DNA of 64,000 bases from Pirellulales bacterium (GTDB taxonomy: Bacteria; Planctomycetota; Planctomycetia; Pirellulales; JAEUIK01): contig JAIBBY010000009.1 in NCBI GenBank assembly GCA_019694455.1, forward strand, positions 1 through 64,000, read 5' to 3'. Below are positions 8,693 to 16,841 of this stretch, one piece after another (position 1 is the stretch's first letter; each line of letters opens with the position of its first letter). The position numbers were made by a program, and so were the translations under genes. The notes under the pieces are model-generated. The model saw only the letters and a list, made by a program, of their open reading frames with translations, searched no databases and was not told the DNA's origin.

Positions 8693-11131
8693 ATGAATCG
8701 CGGCTCGGTCGTCATTCTTTGGCATTGGTTGTTAGGAACCGTCGCGGCCGCGGCGATTTTGCCTTGGGTGGCGGGCTGCTCCGACAGCGCGACTCCCGCG
8801 CCCCACGCTAGCGCCAAGCTATCGGCCGATCAGGTGCTGGCCGACATGACGATGGCGTATCAGAGCGCCAAGACATATGCCGACTCTGGCGAGCTGCATC
8901 TCAAATTCACCATGGGCGAAGAGCAACAAGTCGACGAGCGCGTCGACTTTTCCGTGGCGCTGGCGCGGCCCAATAAGCTGCGTCTGCATTGTTACAACGT
9001 GATTGCGGTTTGCGACGGCGACAAACTGCGCGCCACGGTGGCCGATCTCGATAAGCAAGTGCTGGAGGCGGCGGCGCCGGAGACCATGACGCTCGAAGCG
9101 CTGTATGCCGACGAGGCGTTGCGGCAAGGACTGACACAGCAGATTGCCGGCAGTTCTCCGCAGTTGGCGCTGTTGCTGACCAGCGACTTTTTGAAGTCAG
9201 TGACCGAGGGGGCCAAGCCCGCGCGACGACTCGACAGCGCCACGATCGAAGACGAGTTGTGCGACCGGATACAGATCGATCGGCCTGATGGCGAGCTGCT
9301 GTTTTGGATCGGTCAGAACACGCGCGTGCTGCGGCGGATCGAGTTTCCGACGCTGGAGCTAAAGAAACACTTGGAATCTCAGATGGGTGGCCCCATTAGC
9401 GGGCTGCAACTTTGGGCCGACCTCAAAGGCGCCAAGCTCGACACCAAGATCGAGGACGTGGCGTTTCGATTCGAGACACCGGCCGACGCCAAGCTGGTGG
9501 CGCAGTTCGATCTGCGACCGCTAATGCCGGCGCCGCCACAGCCCTCGAAGTTGCTGGGCGAAAAAGTTGGCGACTTCGAGTTCAAGCGGCTCGACGGCAC
9601 GCCCGTCACGCGCGAGTCGCTGGCCGGCAAGGTGGCGATTGTCGACTTCTGGGCCACCTGGTGCGGGCCGTGTTTGGAGAATCTGCCACACCTGCAGGAG
9701 GTGTACGAGAAGTACAAGGACGACGATCGCGTGGAGTTTGTCGCGGTGAGTCTCGATCAGACCGAGGTCACGCCGCAAACCATCGAAGAGACCTTTGCCA
9801 AGGCGGGGCTCGAGATTCCGATTGCGCGCGACCTGGACCAGACGGCGGCCAAGACCTTTCAGGTCGAGGGAATCCCGAATCTGTTCATCCTGGGACCCGA
9901 CGGAACAATTCAGGACAACGAGTTGGGCATGAATCCTGAGTTGGCCAAGGAGTTGCCCGCTCGTGTCGACAAGCTGCTGGCCGGGACCGACATTCATCCC
10001 GACGCGCTGGCCCGCTATGAAAGGCGCAAATCGCAATACGAAGCAGAGCTAAGCGCCCCCGCGCCAACTGGTGAATCGACGCCACAAATCAAGGCGCAGA
10101 TCGCCTCTCGCTCTGAGCCAAGCACTTTGACGCTGACGCAACTTTGGAACAACACCGAGCTCAAGCAGCCCGGCAATGTGTGGCCCGCCACCACGCCCGA
10201 GGGCGCCACGGAGTTGTTGGTGAACGAGGGCTGGCGCGGCGTCGCCCGGCTCGATGCGCAAGGCGGGCTGGTCGAGCGCAAGGAACTGCCGACGCCGGAA
10301 ATGACCGTGGTCAGTTATCTGCGCGTAGCGCAACTGCCCGATGGCGCGCGCCGCTATGTCGGCTCGGCCAGCGCGCAAAAGCAAATGCACCTGTTCGATG
10401 AGACATTTAGCAAGCTGCTCACACATCCGGCCGGCACAGACGCCGAAGTGGCCGACGTGGCATTCACCGATCTCGACGCCGATCAAACGCCGGAGCTGGC
10501 CATCGGCTATTGGGGAACGCGGGGTGTGGAACTGCTCGAATTATCGGGAACCAGTCGCTGGACCGCTGGCGAGATGGAAAATGTCTATCGCGTCACACCG
10601 GCCGTGCTGGCCGCCGGGTCGGCGGCCAAGCTGCTAGCGGCCCATGGTCGCGGCACACTGGCGGTGATTGACCTCAACGGCAAGCTGGAAAAAGAGATCG
10701 CCGTCGACAAACGCTTTTTACGCGCGGTGTACGCGGCCGATTTGGATGGCGATGGCGCCAGCGAACTATGCGCCTTGTCGCCAGTCGACGAAGGCCGCGA
10801 CGTGCTCGTGGGTTTTGACTCCGAAGGCAAGGAGCTTTGGAGTTACGATCTGCCGGCGGGCTTGCACGAGCAACCGATCGAGAACGTGACTTGGGGACCA
10901 CTGGTCGAGAATCGCGCACAATGGGTGGTGGCCGCCGCCGACAGTTCGATTCATATTCTGGATCGCGACGGCAGGCTGGTCGATCGCTTTCATCATGGCG
11001 CGCAACTCACCGGGCTGGCGGTGGCGCGCATCGACGATGCGCCAGCCCTGATCGTGTCGAGCATCGACGGCGTATCGGCGTGGCGCGTCGGCGGCAAGAC
11101 CACCGAGGCGGCGGGTCCGACTTTGGAGTAG
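8693..11131 (+). CDS. Large lipoprotein: LolA/DUF2092-like domain, TlpA thioredoxin, beta-propeller-like tail
   Basis: From ATG 8693 (AAGGAAG 5 bases upstream) the product has 812 residues. A lipoprotein signal peptide ends in WVAGC (Cys29). About residues 45-280 resemble outer-membrane-lipoprotein-sorting or DUF2092 domains. A TlpA/AhpC-type thioredoxin domain follows, with WATWCGPC at 320-327 (Cys324, Cys327) and a cis-Pro loop in VEGIPNLFILG. The last about 330 residues contain repeats of the type DLDADQTPELAIGYWG and DLDGDGASELC, as in FG-GAP/VCBS propellers. It should be a membrane-anchored periplasmic thiol-disulfide protein; what the two added domains bind is unknown. Confidence 0.88.
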   Translation: MNRGSVVILWHWLLGTVAAAAILPWVAGCSDSATPAPHASAKLSADQVLADMTMAYQSAKTYADSGELHLKFTMGEEQQVDERVDFSVALARPNKLRLHCYNVIAVCDGDKLRATVADLDKQVLEAAAPETMTLEALYADEALRQGLTQQIAGSSPQLALLLTSDFLKSVTEGAKPARRLDSATIEDELCDRIQIDRPDGELLFWIGQNTRVLRRIEFPTLELKKHLESQMGGPISGLQLWADLKGAKLDTKIEDVAFRFETPADAKLVAQFDLRPLMPAPPQPSKLLGEKVGDFEFKRLDGTPVTRESLAGKVAIVDFWATWCGPCLENLPHLQEVYEKYKDDDRVEFVAVSLDQTEVTPQTIEETFAKAGLEIPIARDLDQTAAKTFQVEGIPNLFILGPDGTIQDNELGMNPELAKELPARVDKLLAGTDIHPDALARYERRKSQYEAELSAPAPTGESTPQIKAQIASRSEPSTLTLTQLWNNTELKQPGNVWPATTPEGATELLVNEGWRGVARLDAQGGLVERKELPTPEMTVVSYLRVAQLPDGARRYVGSASAQKQMHLFDETFSKLLTHPAGTDAEVADVAFTDLDADQTPELAIGYWGTRGVELLELSGTSRWTAGEMENVYRVTPAVLAAGSAAKLLAAHGRGTLAVIDLNGKLEKEIAVDKRFLRAVYAADLDGDGASELCALSPVDEGRDVLVGFDSEGKELWSYDLPAGLHEQPIENVTWGPLVENRAQWVVAAADSSIHILDRDGRLVDRFHHGAQLTGLAVARIDDAPALIVSSIDGVSAWRVGGKTTEAAGPTLE

Positions 11132-11252
11132 TTGAGAGCGACGCCCTTCAACTCGTCGTCGAGCGCACAGCCAAACTTGCTGTAGAGTTATTGCGGCAAA
11201 CAGTTTCCGCAACGCGCACATTGCGCGATGTCGCAGCGGTCCATGGTCTTAA

Positions 11253-11275
11253 GCATCCCTGCTAACTGGGGATGC
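11253..11275 (+). other. Hairpin after the TlpA-type gene
   Basis: A 7-bp perfect stem (GCATCCC at 11253-11259 and its complement at 11269-11275) lies 120 bases after the stop and just before the marR promoter. No T-run follows, so it is at best a weak terminator or transcript-end stem. Confidence 0.3.
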
Positions 11276-11285
11276 GCATGGCAAC

Positions 11286-11314
11286 TTGCCTCCGCGGGCC
11301 AACGCATCTAGACT
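11286..11314 (+). promoter_or_regulatory. Candidate promoter of marR-RND operon
   Basis: TTGCCT (11286-11291), a 17-base spacer and TAGACT (11309-11314). The predicted start near 11321 places the palindrome at 11329-11340 just downstream of it. Confidence 0.45.
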
Positions 11315-11328
11315 ATGGGAAAGAATCA

Positions 11329-11340
11329 TTAGATATCTAA
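11329..11340. promoter_or_regulatory. Palindromic candidate MarR-family operator
   Basis: TTAGATATCTAA is a perfect 12-bp palindrome lying between the candidate promoter and the marR start codon. It has the same half-site (TTAG/CTAA) and length as the known SlyA-type consensus TTAGCAAGCTAA. MarR proteins commonly bind such sites to repress their own operon. Confidence 0.5.
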
Positions 11341-11366
11341 GCATCGGCGCGAGGGGGCCGAATTCG

Positions 11367-11825
11367 ATGCTGCAGTACGACTTTGAAGAGAGTGTCGGCT
11401 ACTGGGTGGCGATGACCGCCCATGCCATGCACCGCGCGCTGAATGAAGAGTTGGCGCCACACGGCATTACGCACCGCCAATGGCAAGTACTGGCGTGGCT
11501 CTCGTTGGAAGGCCCGCTGCCGCAATCGGAACTTGCCGATCGCATGGACATTGAACCCGCCACGCTGGTCAGTGTCTTAGCGCGCATGGAGCGCGACGGA
11601 ATCATCGGCCGGCGCACCTGCCCCGAAGATCGCCGCAAGCGGGTGGTCTATCCCAAGCCCAAGGCAAAGTCCGTTTGGGAACAAGGTGTGAACTGCGCGC
11701 GCCGCGTGCGCGAACGGGCCACACGCGGCTTTGCGCCCGCGGATCGCGAGCGCCTGAAGCGGCTGTTGTCCGACGTGCTCGACAACATGCGCGCGCCGCA
11801 ACGAATCGAAACAGAGGTCGCTTAG
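11367..11825 (+). CDS. MarR-family transcriptional regulator
   Basis: From ATG 11367 (GAGGGGG 9 bases upstream) the product has 152 residues. The winged helix-turn-helix spans about 30-100: HRQWQVLAWLSLEGPLPQ, then the recognition-helix region ADRMDIEPATLVSVLARME, then the wing RRTCPEDRRKRVVY. It ends 24 bases before the efflux adaptor start, so it heads an RND efflux operon. By family analogy it is a ligand-relieved repressor of that operon, and the palindrome at 11329 supports autoregulation. Confidence 0.92.
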   Translation: MLQYDFEESVGYWVAMTAHAMHRALNEELAPHGITHRQWQVLAWLSLEGPLPQSELADRMDIEPATLVSVLARMERDGIIGRRTCPEDRRKRVVYPKPKAKSVWEQGVNCARRVRERATRGFAPADRERLKRLLSDVLDNMRAPQRIETEVA

Positions 11826-11849
11826 ATGGCGGCCAAAGGAAGTAGGGAT

Positions 11850-13247
11850 ATGCGAGTTATTCACAGAACACGGCAATTCACGGTTGGCGCCGTGGCGCTG
11901 CTGGTGTTGGGGTTCGCCACGCCGGCCTGGTCCCAGCCGCCGGGCCCGGTGAACGTGGCCGTTTCGCAAGCAGTCGAGCAGCAAGTGGCCAGCGGCAAGA
12001 GCTTTGTCGCCACCGTGGCGCCTTTGCGCAAGAGCACCGTGGGCAGCGCCGTCGATGGCCGAGTACTCGATTTCATGGTCAATGAGGGGGACCGCGTCGC
12101 CAAGAATCAACCCCTGTGCCAGGTGCGCACCAAGACGTACGAGATTCAACTGCAAGCAGCCAAGGCGACGTTGGCTTTTCGCCAGCAAGAGCTGGCCGAA
12201 CTGAAGAACGGCTCCCGACCCGAGGAAGTGGCACAGGCCAAGGCGCGAATGCTCGGCGCCGAATCGCAGGTGGGCTACACTCGATCGCGAGCCGATCGCA
12301 CCAAGCAGCTTTTTGATCGCCACGCCACCAGCCAGGAAGAGCTCGACATCGCCACTTCGGCGGCGATCAAGGCGCAACAAGACTTTCTCGAGGCCCAGGC
12401 CGCCTACGAGATGGCGGTCACTGGACCGCGCCCCGAGGAAATCGCGCAGGCCGAAGCGCAGGTCTTGGTCGCCGAGGAAGAAACCCATCGCCTGGAGGAC
12501 ATTCTTGAGCGGCACACGATCGTGGCGCCGTTCGACGGGTACATCATCAAAGAGAACACCGAAGTCGGCCAATGGCTGAAGTCGGGCGATCCCGTGGTCG
12601 ACATCGTCGAACTGGACAAGGTCGATGTCGAAGCGCTGGTGCTGGAGGACTATATCCAGCAGATACAGATCGGCGCGCCGGCGCGGGTGGAGATCGGCGC
12701 CATTCCGAATGAAACCTTCACTGGCGAGGTGGCGGTGATCGTGGCGCAGGCCGATGTGCGCTCGCGGACCTTTCCGGTGCGCGTGCGACTGGAGAACCGC
12801 ATTGTCGCGGGGGCCCCGGTGCTCAAGAGCGGCATGTTCGCGCGTGTGACGCTGCCGGTCGGGCAGCCCACCGTGGCCACGCTGGTGCCCAAAGACGCCG
12901 TGGTGCTGGGTGGACCGCAAGCATTGGTCTATGTGATCGACGCCGCGGCCGGCGCCAAGCAAGGCAAAGTGCGCACCGTGCCGGTCGAGATCGGCGTGGC
13001 CAGCGGCGGCCTGATTCAGGTGACTGGCGACGTGCGGCCCGGACAAACGGTGGTGGTCGAAGGCAACGAGCGCTTGCGCCCGCAGCAAGAGGTGGCGATC
13101 GTGCGCACAATTTCCGCCGCCGAGCTACAGAAGCGAATTACTGTATCCGACGAGTCTCGCGTCACCGACCCCCGCAAGGTCGGCGGCGTGATCGATCAAA
13201 CCCAGCCACTGCGATCGCCCAACGGCGGTGGCGCTTCGGGACGATAG
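11850..13247 (+). CDS. RND efflux periplasmic adaptor (membrane fusion protein, HlyD/AcrA type)
   Basis: About 465 residues from the ATG at 11850, which has GGAAG 7 bases upstream; an earlier ATG at 11826 abuts the marR stop and lacks a site. A signal peptide ends near PAWSQPPG. Next comes the first lipoyl half, then a long alpha-hairpin with an internal duplication (RPEEVAQAKARMLGAE and RPEEIAQAEAQVLVAE), the second lipoyl half (HTIVAPFDGYI), a beta-barrel (VGQWLKSGDPVV) and a membrane-proximal domain. It should bridge the inner-membrane pump to an outer-membrane channel. No TolC-like gene follows in the operon. Confidence 0.95.
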   Translation: MRVIHRTRQFTVGAVALLVLGFATPAWSQPPGPVNVAVSQAVEQQVASGKSFVATVAPLRKSTVGSAVDGRVLDFMVNEGDRVAKNQPLCQVRTKTYEIQLQAAKATLAFRQQELAELKNGSRPEEVAQAKARMLGAESQVGYTRSRADRTKQLFDRHATSQEELDIATSAAIKAQQDFLEAQAAYEMAVTGPRPEEIAQAEAQVLVAEEETHRLEDILERHTIVAPFDGYIIKENTEVGQWLKSGDPVVDIVELDKVDVEALVLEDYIQQIQIGAPARVEIGAIPNETFTGEVAVIVAQADVRSRTFPVRVRLENRIVAGAPVLKSGMFARVTLPVGQPTVATLVPKDAVVLGGPQALVYVIDAAAGAKQGKVRTVPVEIGVASGGLIQVTGDVRPGQTVVVEGNERLRPQQEVAIVRTISAAELQKRITVSDESRVTDPRKVGGVIDQTQPLRSPNGGGASGR

Positions 13248-13255
13248 GGACAGCC

Positions 13256-16200
13256 ATGCAATTGATCGAGTCCTTCGTCGAGAATCCGGTCAAGGTGTCG
13301 GTCGCCGTGATTCTGCTCTGCCTGTTCGGCGTGATCGCCTTGGCGCGAATGCCGATGCAGTTGGTGCCGGAAGTGCAGATTCCCACGCTGAGCGTGGAGA
13401 CGCGTTGGCCCGGCGCCAGCCCGCAGGAGGTGGAGCGCGAGATCATTCAGGAGCAGGAAGAGCAGCTTCAGAGCGTCGAAGGGGTCAGCAAGATGACCTC
13501 GCAGAGCATGGACTCGTTTGGGCAGATCACGATGGAGTTCGAGATCGGCACTGATATGCGCGAGGCGCTGCTGCTGGTCAACACGCGACTCAATCAGGTC
13601 GAAGAGTATCCGGAGAACGCCGATCGCGCCGTCATCAGCACATCGGACTCTTCGGACCGGCCGATCGCCTGGTTTGTGCTCAGCACGCGGCCGCCCGAAC
13701 GCGAGACGCTCGATCGCTTCATGGCCGCACATCCGAATTTGGCCGCGGAGGTGAAGCGGATTCGCGACACCGACAATCCGGGCAAGGCGATGTTCCGCCT
13801 CAAACGGCTGGTCAAGCAACATCCCGAGGCCAAGGAGTTATTGCCTGCCCTAGTCGACGTGACCAAGGAGCGGCGGTTTGCCAAAGACTTCATCGAGGCT
13901 CGACTGGAGCGCGTGGGCGGCGTCTCCAATGCCGAAGTGATGGCCGGGCGCGAAGAAGAGTTGCAGGTTGTGGTCGATCCCGAACGGCTGGCGGCCCGCC
14001 AACTGACCATCATGGATGTGCGATTGGCGCTGCGCGGCCAAAATAAAGACACCTCGGGCGGCGACTTCTGGGAAGGCAAACGCCGCTATGTGGTGCGCAC
14101 GCTAGGGCAGTTTCGCGCGCCGGAGCAGGTGGCCAATGTGATCATCGCCCGCCGCGACGGCGCGCCGGTCTACGTGCGCGATGTGGCGGAGATCCGCCTG
14201 GGACACAAGAAGCCCGATGGAATGTCGCGGCGGTTTGGCGACTCGGTGATCAACCTCAACGCGCGGCGGCGCAACAACGCCAACGTGCTGGACGTGATGG
14301 CGGGCATTCGCGAGGCGACCGTCGAGCTGAACGACGGCATTTTGAAGCAGCGCGGCATGCAGCTCACGCAGGTCTATGACGAGACCGAATACATTTACTC
14401 GTCGATGGATATGGTCAAAGAGAACATCGTCGAGGGATCGGTGCTCACGATGATCGTGCTGCTGCTCTTTTTGCGCAGCTTTCGGTCGGCTTTGGTCATC
14501 TTTCTGGCGATCGGGGTCAGCACGATCGGCATGTTTTTGGCGCTCAGCCTCATGGGCAGATCGCTGAACGTGCTGAGCATGGCGGGCATCGCGTTCGCGG
14601 TGGGCATGCTGGTCGACAACTTCATTGTGGTGTTGGAGAACGTGTATCGGCACTACCAGCAGGGAGATACCGCCGCCGCGGCGACAGTGCGCGGAACCAA
14701 GGAAGTATGGGGCGCCGTCGTGGCCTCGTCGTTGGCCAACCTGGCGGTGTTCTTGCCAGTGCTGTTTGTGCGTGACGAGGCGGGGCAACTGTTTCGCGAT
14801 ATCGCGCTAGCTGTGAGCGCGGCGCTTTGCTTCTCGCTGCTCGTGGCGCTGGTGATGGTGCCGACCGCGGCGGCAATCATCCTGCGCCATTCGCACGCGC
14901 CGGAAGAAGCGCCGCTGCGATCGACTGGCCGGCGCTCATTCTGGCGCCGTCGCCAGGACGAATTGGCCAGCTTGGGGCATCTGATCACGCGCCCCCTCGA
15001 TCGATTTGGCGTCTGGTTCGTCAATACGGTGGTCGGCGCCAATGTGTGGCTGCAGCGATCCACGTTGCGGCAACTGGTGGTGGCCGGCGGCATGGTCGGC
15101 GTCTCGGTGTTCTTGAGTTGGCTACTCATGCCGAAAATCGATTACCTGCCGTCGGGCAACCGCAATTTGGTGATCGCCATCATCCTGCCGCCGCCGGGGT
15201 ACAACCTCGATCAACTGGCGCGGATCGGCGAGATCGTCGAAAATCGGCTGCAACCTTATTGGGACGTTGACCCGGGCACGCCCGAGGCCGCCAAACTCAA
15301 ATATCCCGTCATCTCCGACATGTTTTACGTCGCGCGGGGCCGGTCGCTGTTCATGGGCGTGCGCTCCGACGACGCGCTGCGTGCGGGCGAATTGGTGAAT
15401 CTGCTCAAGGAGATGGGGCGCGACATACCAGGCACGATCTTGATCGCCAAGCAAACCAGCCTGTTCGAGCGTGGCTTGAGCGGCGGCCGTACCGTGGATG
15501 TGGAAATCACCGGCCCGGAGATCGAAAAGCTCGTGGGTCTCGGCGGCCGCGTGATGCGCGACGTGATGCAACTGATTCCGGAAGCGCAGGCCCTGCCGGA
15601 GCCAAGCCTCGATCTCTCCAGTCCCGAAATGCACATCACTCCCAAATGGCAACAGGCGGCCGATATGGGCGTGAACGCCACCGACCTGGGCTACACGGTC
15701 GACGCGCTGGTCGATGGCGCCTATGCCAGCGACTATTTTGTGGGAGGGGACAAGATCGACTTATCGATCATCGGACAAGAACAGTTCGTCACGCGCACGC
15801 AGGACTTGTGGGGACTGTCGATCGCCACGCCCAATGGCGAATTGGTGCCGTTGGCCGCCGTGGCCGACGTGGAGCTGTCGAGCGGCCCCGAGCAGATCAA
15901 CCATCGCGAGCGGATGCGCGCCATCACCATTCAGGTTTCGCCCCCCGCCAGCATGCCGCTGGAAGAAGCGATGAACGTGATCAGCACCAAGATTGTCGAT
16001 CCGATTGTCCGCTCAGGCGAACTGGGCGGGGCCTACCAGATCAACTTTTCCGGCACCGCAGACAAGCTGAACACCACCTGGCAATCGATGCGCTGGAATC
16101 TGCTCTTGGCGTTCATCATCACCTATCTGGTGATGTCGGCCTTGTTTGAGTCTTGGTTGTATCCGTTCATCATCATCTTGAGCGTGCCGCTCGGCGCCGT

Positions 16201-16720
16201 TGGTGGTTTCTTCGGTCTGTGGCTGTTGAATCAATCGGTGCTGCAACCGCTCGACGTGCTCACCATGCTCGGTTTCATCATCTTGATTGGCACGGTGGTC
16301 AACAATCCGATCTTGATTGTCGAGCAAGCGCTCAACCACATGCGCGACGACGGGATGGACCCGCACGCCGCGGTGATCGAAAGCGTGCGCACGCGCATTC
16401 GACCGATCTTCATGACCGCGTCCATCGGCCTCTTCGGACTGCTGCCATTGTGCGGATTCGATCCCTTTGGCCTCATCACGCATGGCACCATGTTCGTGTT
16501 TGGCGCCGGCAGCGAGCTGTATCGCGGGCTCGGCGCGGTGCTGCTCGGGGGCCTGGTGTTCTCGACCGTATTCACCTTGATTTTTGTGCCCACGATCTTC
16601 AGCCTCGTGTTTTCGATCCGCGATTTGCTCGCGGGCGGCCGGCGGCGACCCGCAGAGGCGCCGCGCGTCACGGTCGTGCCCGAACCGCATCGCGTCGGCG
16701 CCCTGGCCGAGGTCCACTAA
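13256..16720 (+). CDS. RND-family efflux transporter (AcrB/HAE type)
   Basis: Protein of 1154 residues with the RND architecture: TM1 at the N-terminus, two large periplasmic loops and the TM2-6 and TM8-12 bundles. TM4 carries VDNFIVVLEN (Asp454) and TM10 GTVVNNPILIVEQ. The Asp-Asn and Asn-Asn pattern is common in a large RND subgroup, so a proton-driven pump is still expected. About residues 145-207 form an Arg/Lys-rich helical segment roughly 50 residues longer than the same loop in AcrB. The start is 8 bases after the adaptor stop. Substrates are unknown. Confidence 0.95.
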   Translation: MQLIESFVENPVKVSVAVILLCLFGVIALARMPMQLVPEVQIPTLSVETRWPGASPQEVEREIIQEQEEQLQSVEGVSKMTSQSMDSFGQITMEFEIGTDMREALLLVNTRLNQVEEYPENADRAVISTSDSSDRPIAWFVLSTRPPERETLDRFMAAHPNLAAEVKRIRDTDNPGKAMFRLKRLVKQHPEAKELLPALVDVTKERRFAKDFIEARLERVGGVSNAEVMAGREEELQVVVDPERLAARQLTIMDVRLALRGQNKDTSGGDFWEGKRRYVVRTLGQFRAPEQVANVIIARRDGAPVYVRDVAEIRLGHKKPDGMSRRFGDSVINLNARRRNNANVLDVMAGIREATVELNDGILKQRGMQLTQVYDETEYIYSSMDMVKENIVEGSVLTMIVLLLFLRSFRSALVIFLAIGVSTIGMFLALSLMGRSLNVLSMAGIAFAVGMLVDNFIVVLENVYRHYQQGDTAAAATVRGTKEVWGAVVASSLANLAVFLPVLFVRDEAGQLFRDIALAVSAALCFSLLVALVMVPTAAAIILRHSHAPEEAPLRSTGRRSFWRRRQDELASLGHLITRPLDRFGVWFVNTVVGANVWLQRSTLRQLVVAGGMVGVSVFLSWLLMPKIDYLPSGNRNLVIAIILPPPGYNLDQLARIGEIVENRLQPYWDVDPGTPEAAKLKYPVISDMFYVARGRSLFMGVRSDDALRAGELVNLLKEMGRDIPGTILIAKQTSLFERGLSGGRTVDVEITGPEIEKLVGLGGRVMRDVMQLIPEAQALPEPSLDLSSPEMHITPKWQQAADMGVNATDLGYTVDALVDGAYASDYFVGGDKIDLSIIGQEQFVTRTQDLWGLSIATPNGELVPLAAVADVELSSGPEQINHRERMRAITIQVSPPASMPLEEAMNVISTKIVDPIVRSGELGGAYQINFSGTADKLNTTWQSMRWNLLLAFIITYLVMSALFESWLYPFIIILSVPLGAVGGFFGLWLLNQSVLQPLDVLTMLGFIILIGTVVNNPILIVEQALNHMRDDGMDPHAAVIESVRTRIRPIFMTASIGLFGLLPLCGFDPFGLITHGTMFVFGAGSELYRGLGAVLLGGLVFSTVFTLIFVPTIFSLVFSIRDLLAGGRRRPAEAPRVTVVPEPHRVGALAEVH

Positions 16721-16772
16721 CAGCCCGCTTAATCACGCCGCGCGGCGGCTTGCCCAGCTATCCCAGTCCGCC

Positions 16773-16802
16773 TTGCCGGCCGTTGGACTCCACGGCTACA
16801 AT
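16773..16802 (+). promoter_or_regulatory. Candidate promoter of the TPR/glycosyltransferase gene
   Basis: TTGCCG (16773-16778), an 18-base spacer and TACAAT (16797-16802), 39 bases before the start codon. Confidence 0.42.
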
Positions 16803-16841
16803 CGACCCCGTTTTTCGTATCTCTATTGAGAGACGCCACGG

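Noticed and set aside
11253-11275. Hairpin after the TlpA-type gene as a Rho-independent terminator
   Set aside because: The stem is good but no T-run follows, so it is listed only as a hairpin.
11577-13088. A 503-codon minus-strand frame opposite the efflux adaptor
   Set aside because: Antisense shadow of a well-supported adaptor gene, with no ribosome site or family resemblance.
14612-14641. Asp-Asn instead of Asp-Asp in TM4 of the RND pump, as a possible loss of proton coupling
   Set aside because: VDN in TM4 together with VNN in TM10 is common in a large, functional RND subgroup, so it is not evidence of inactivity.
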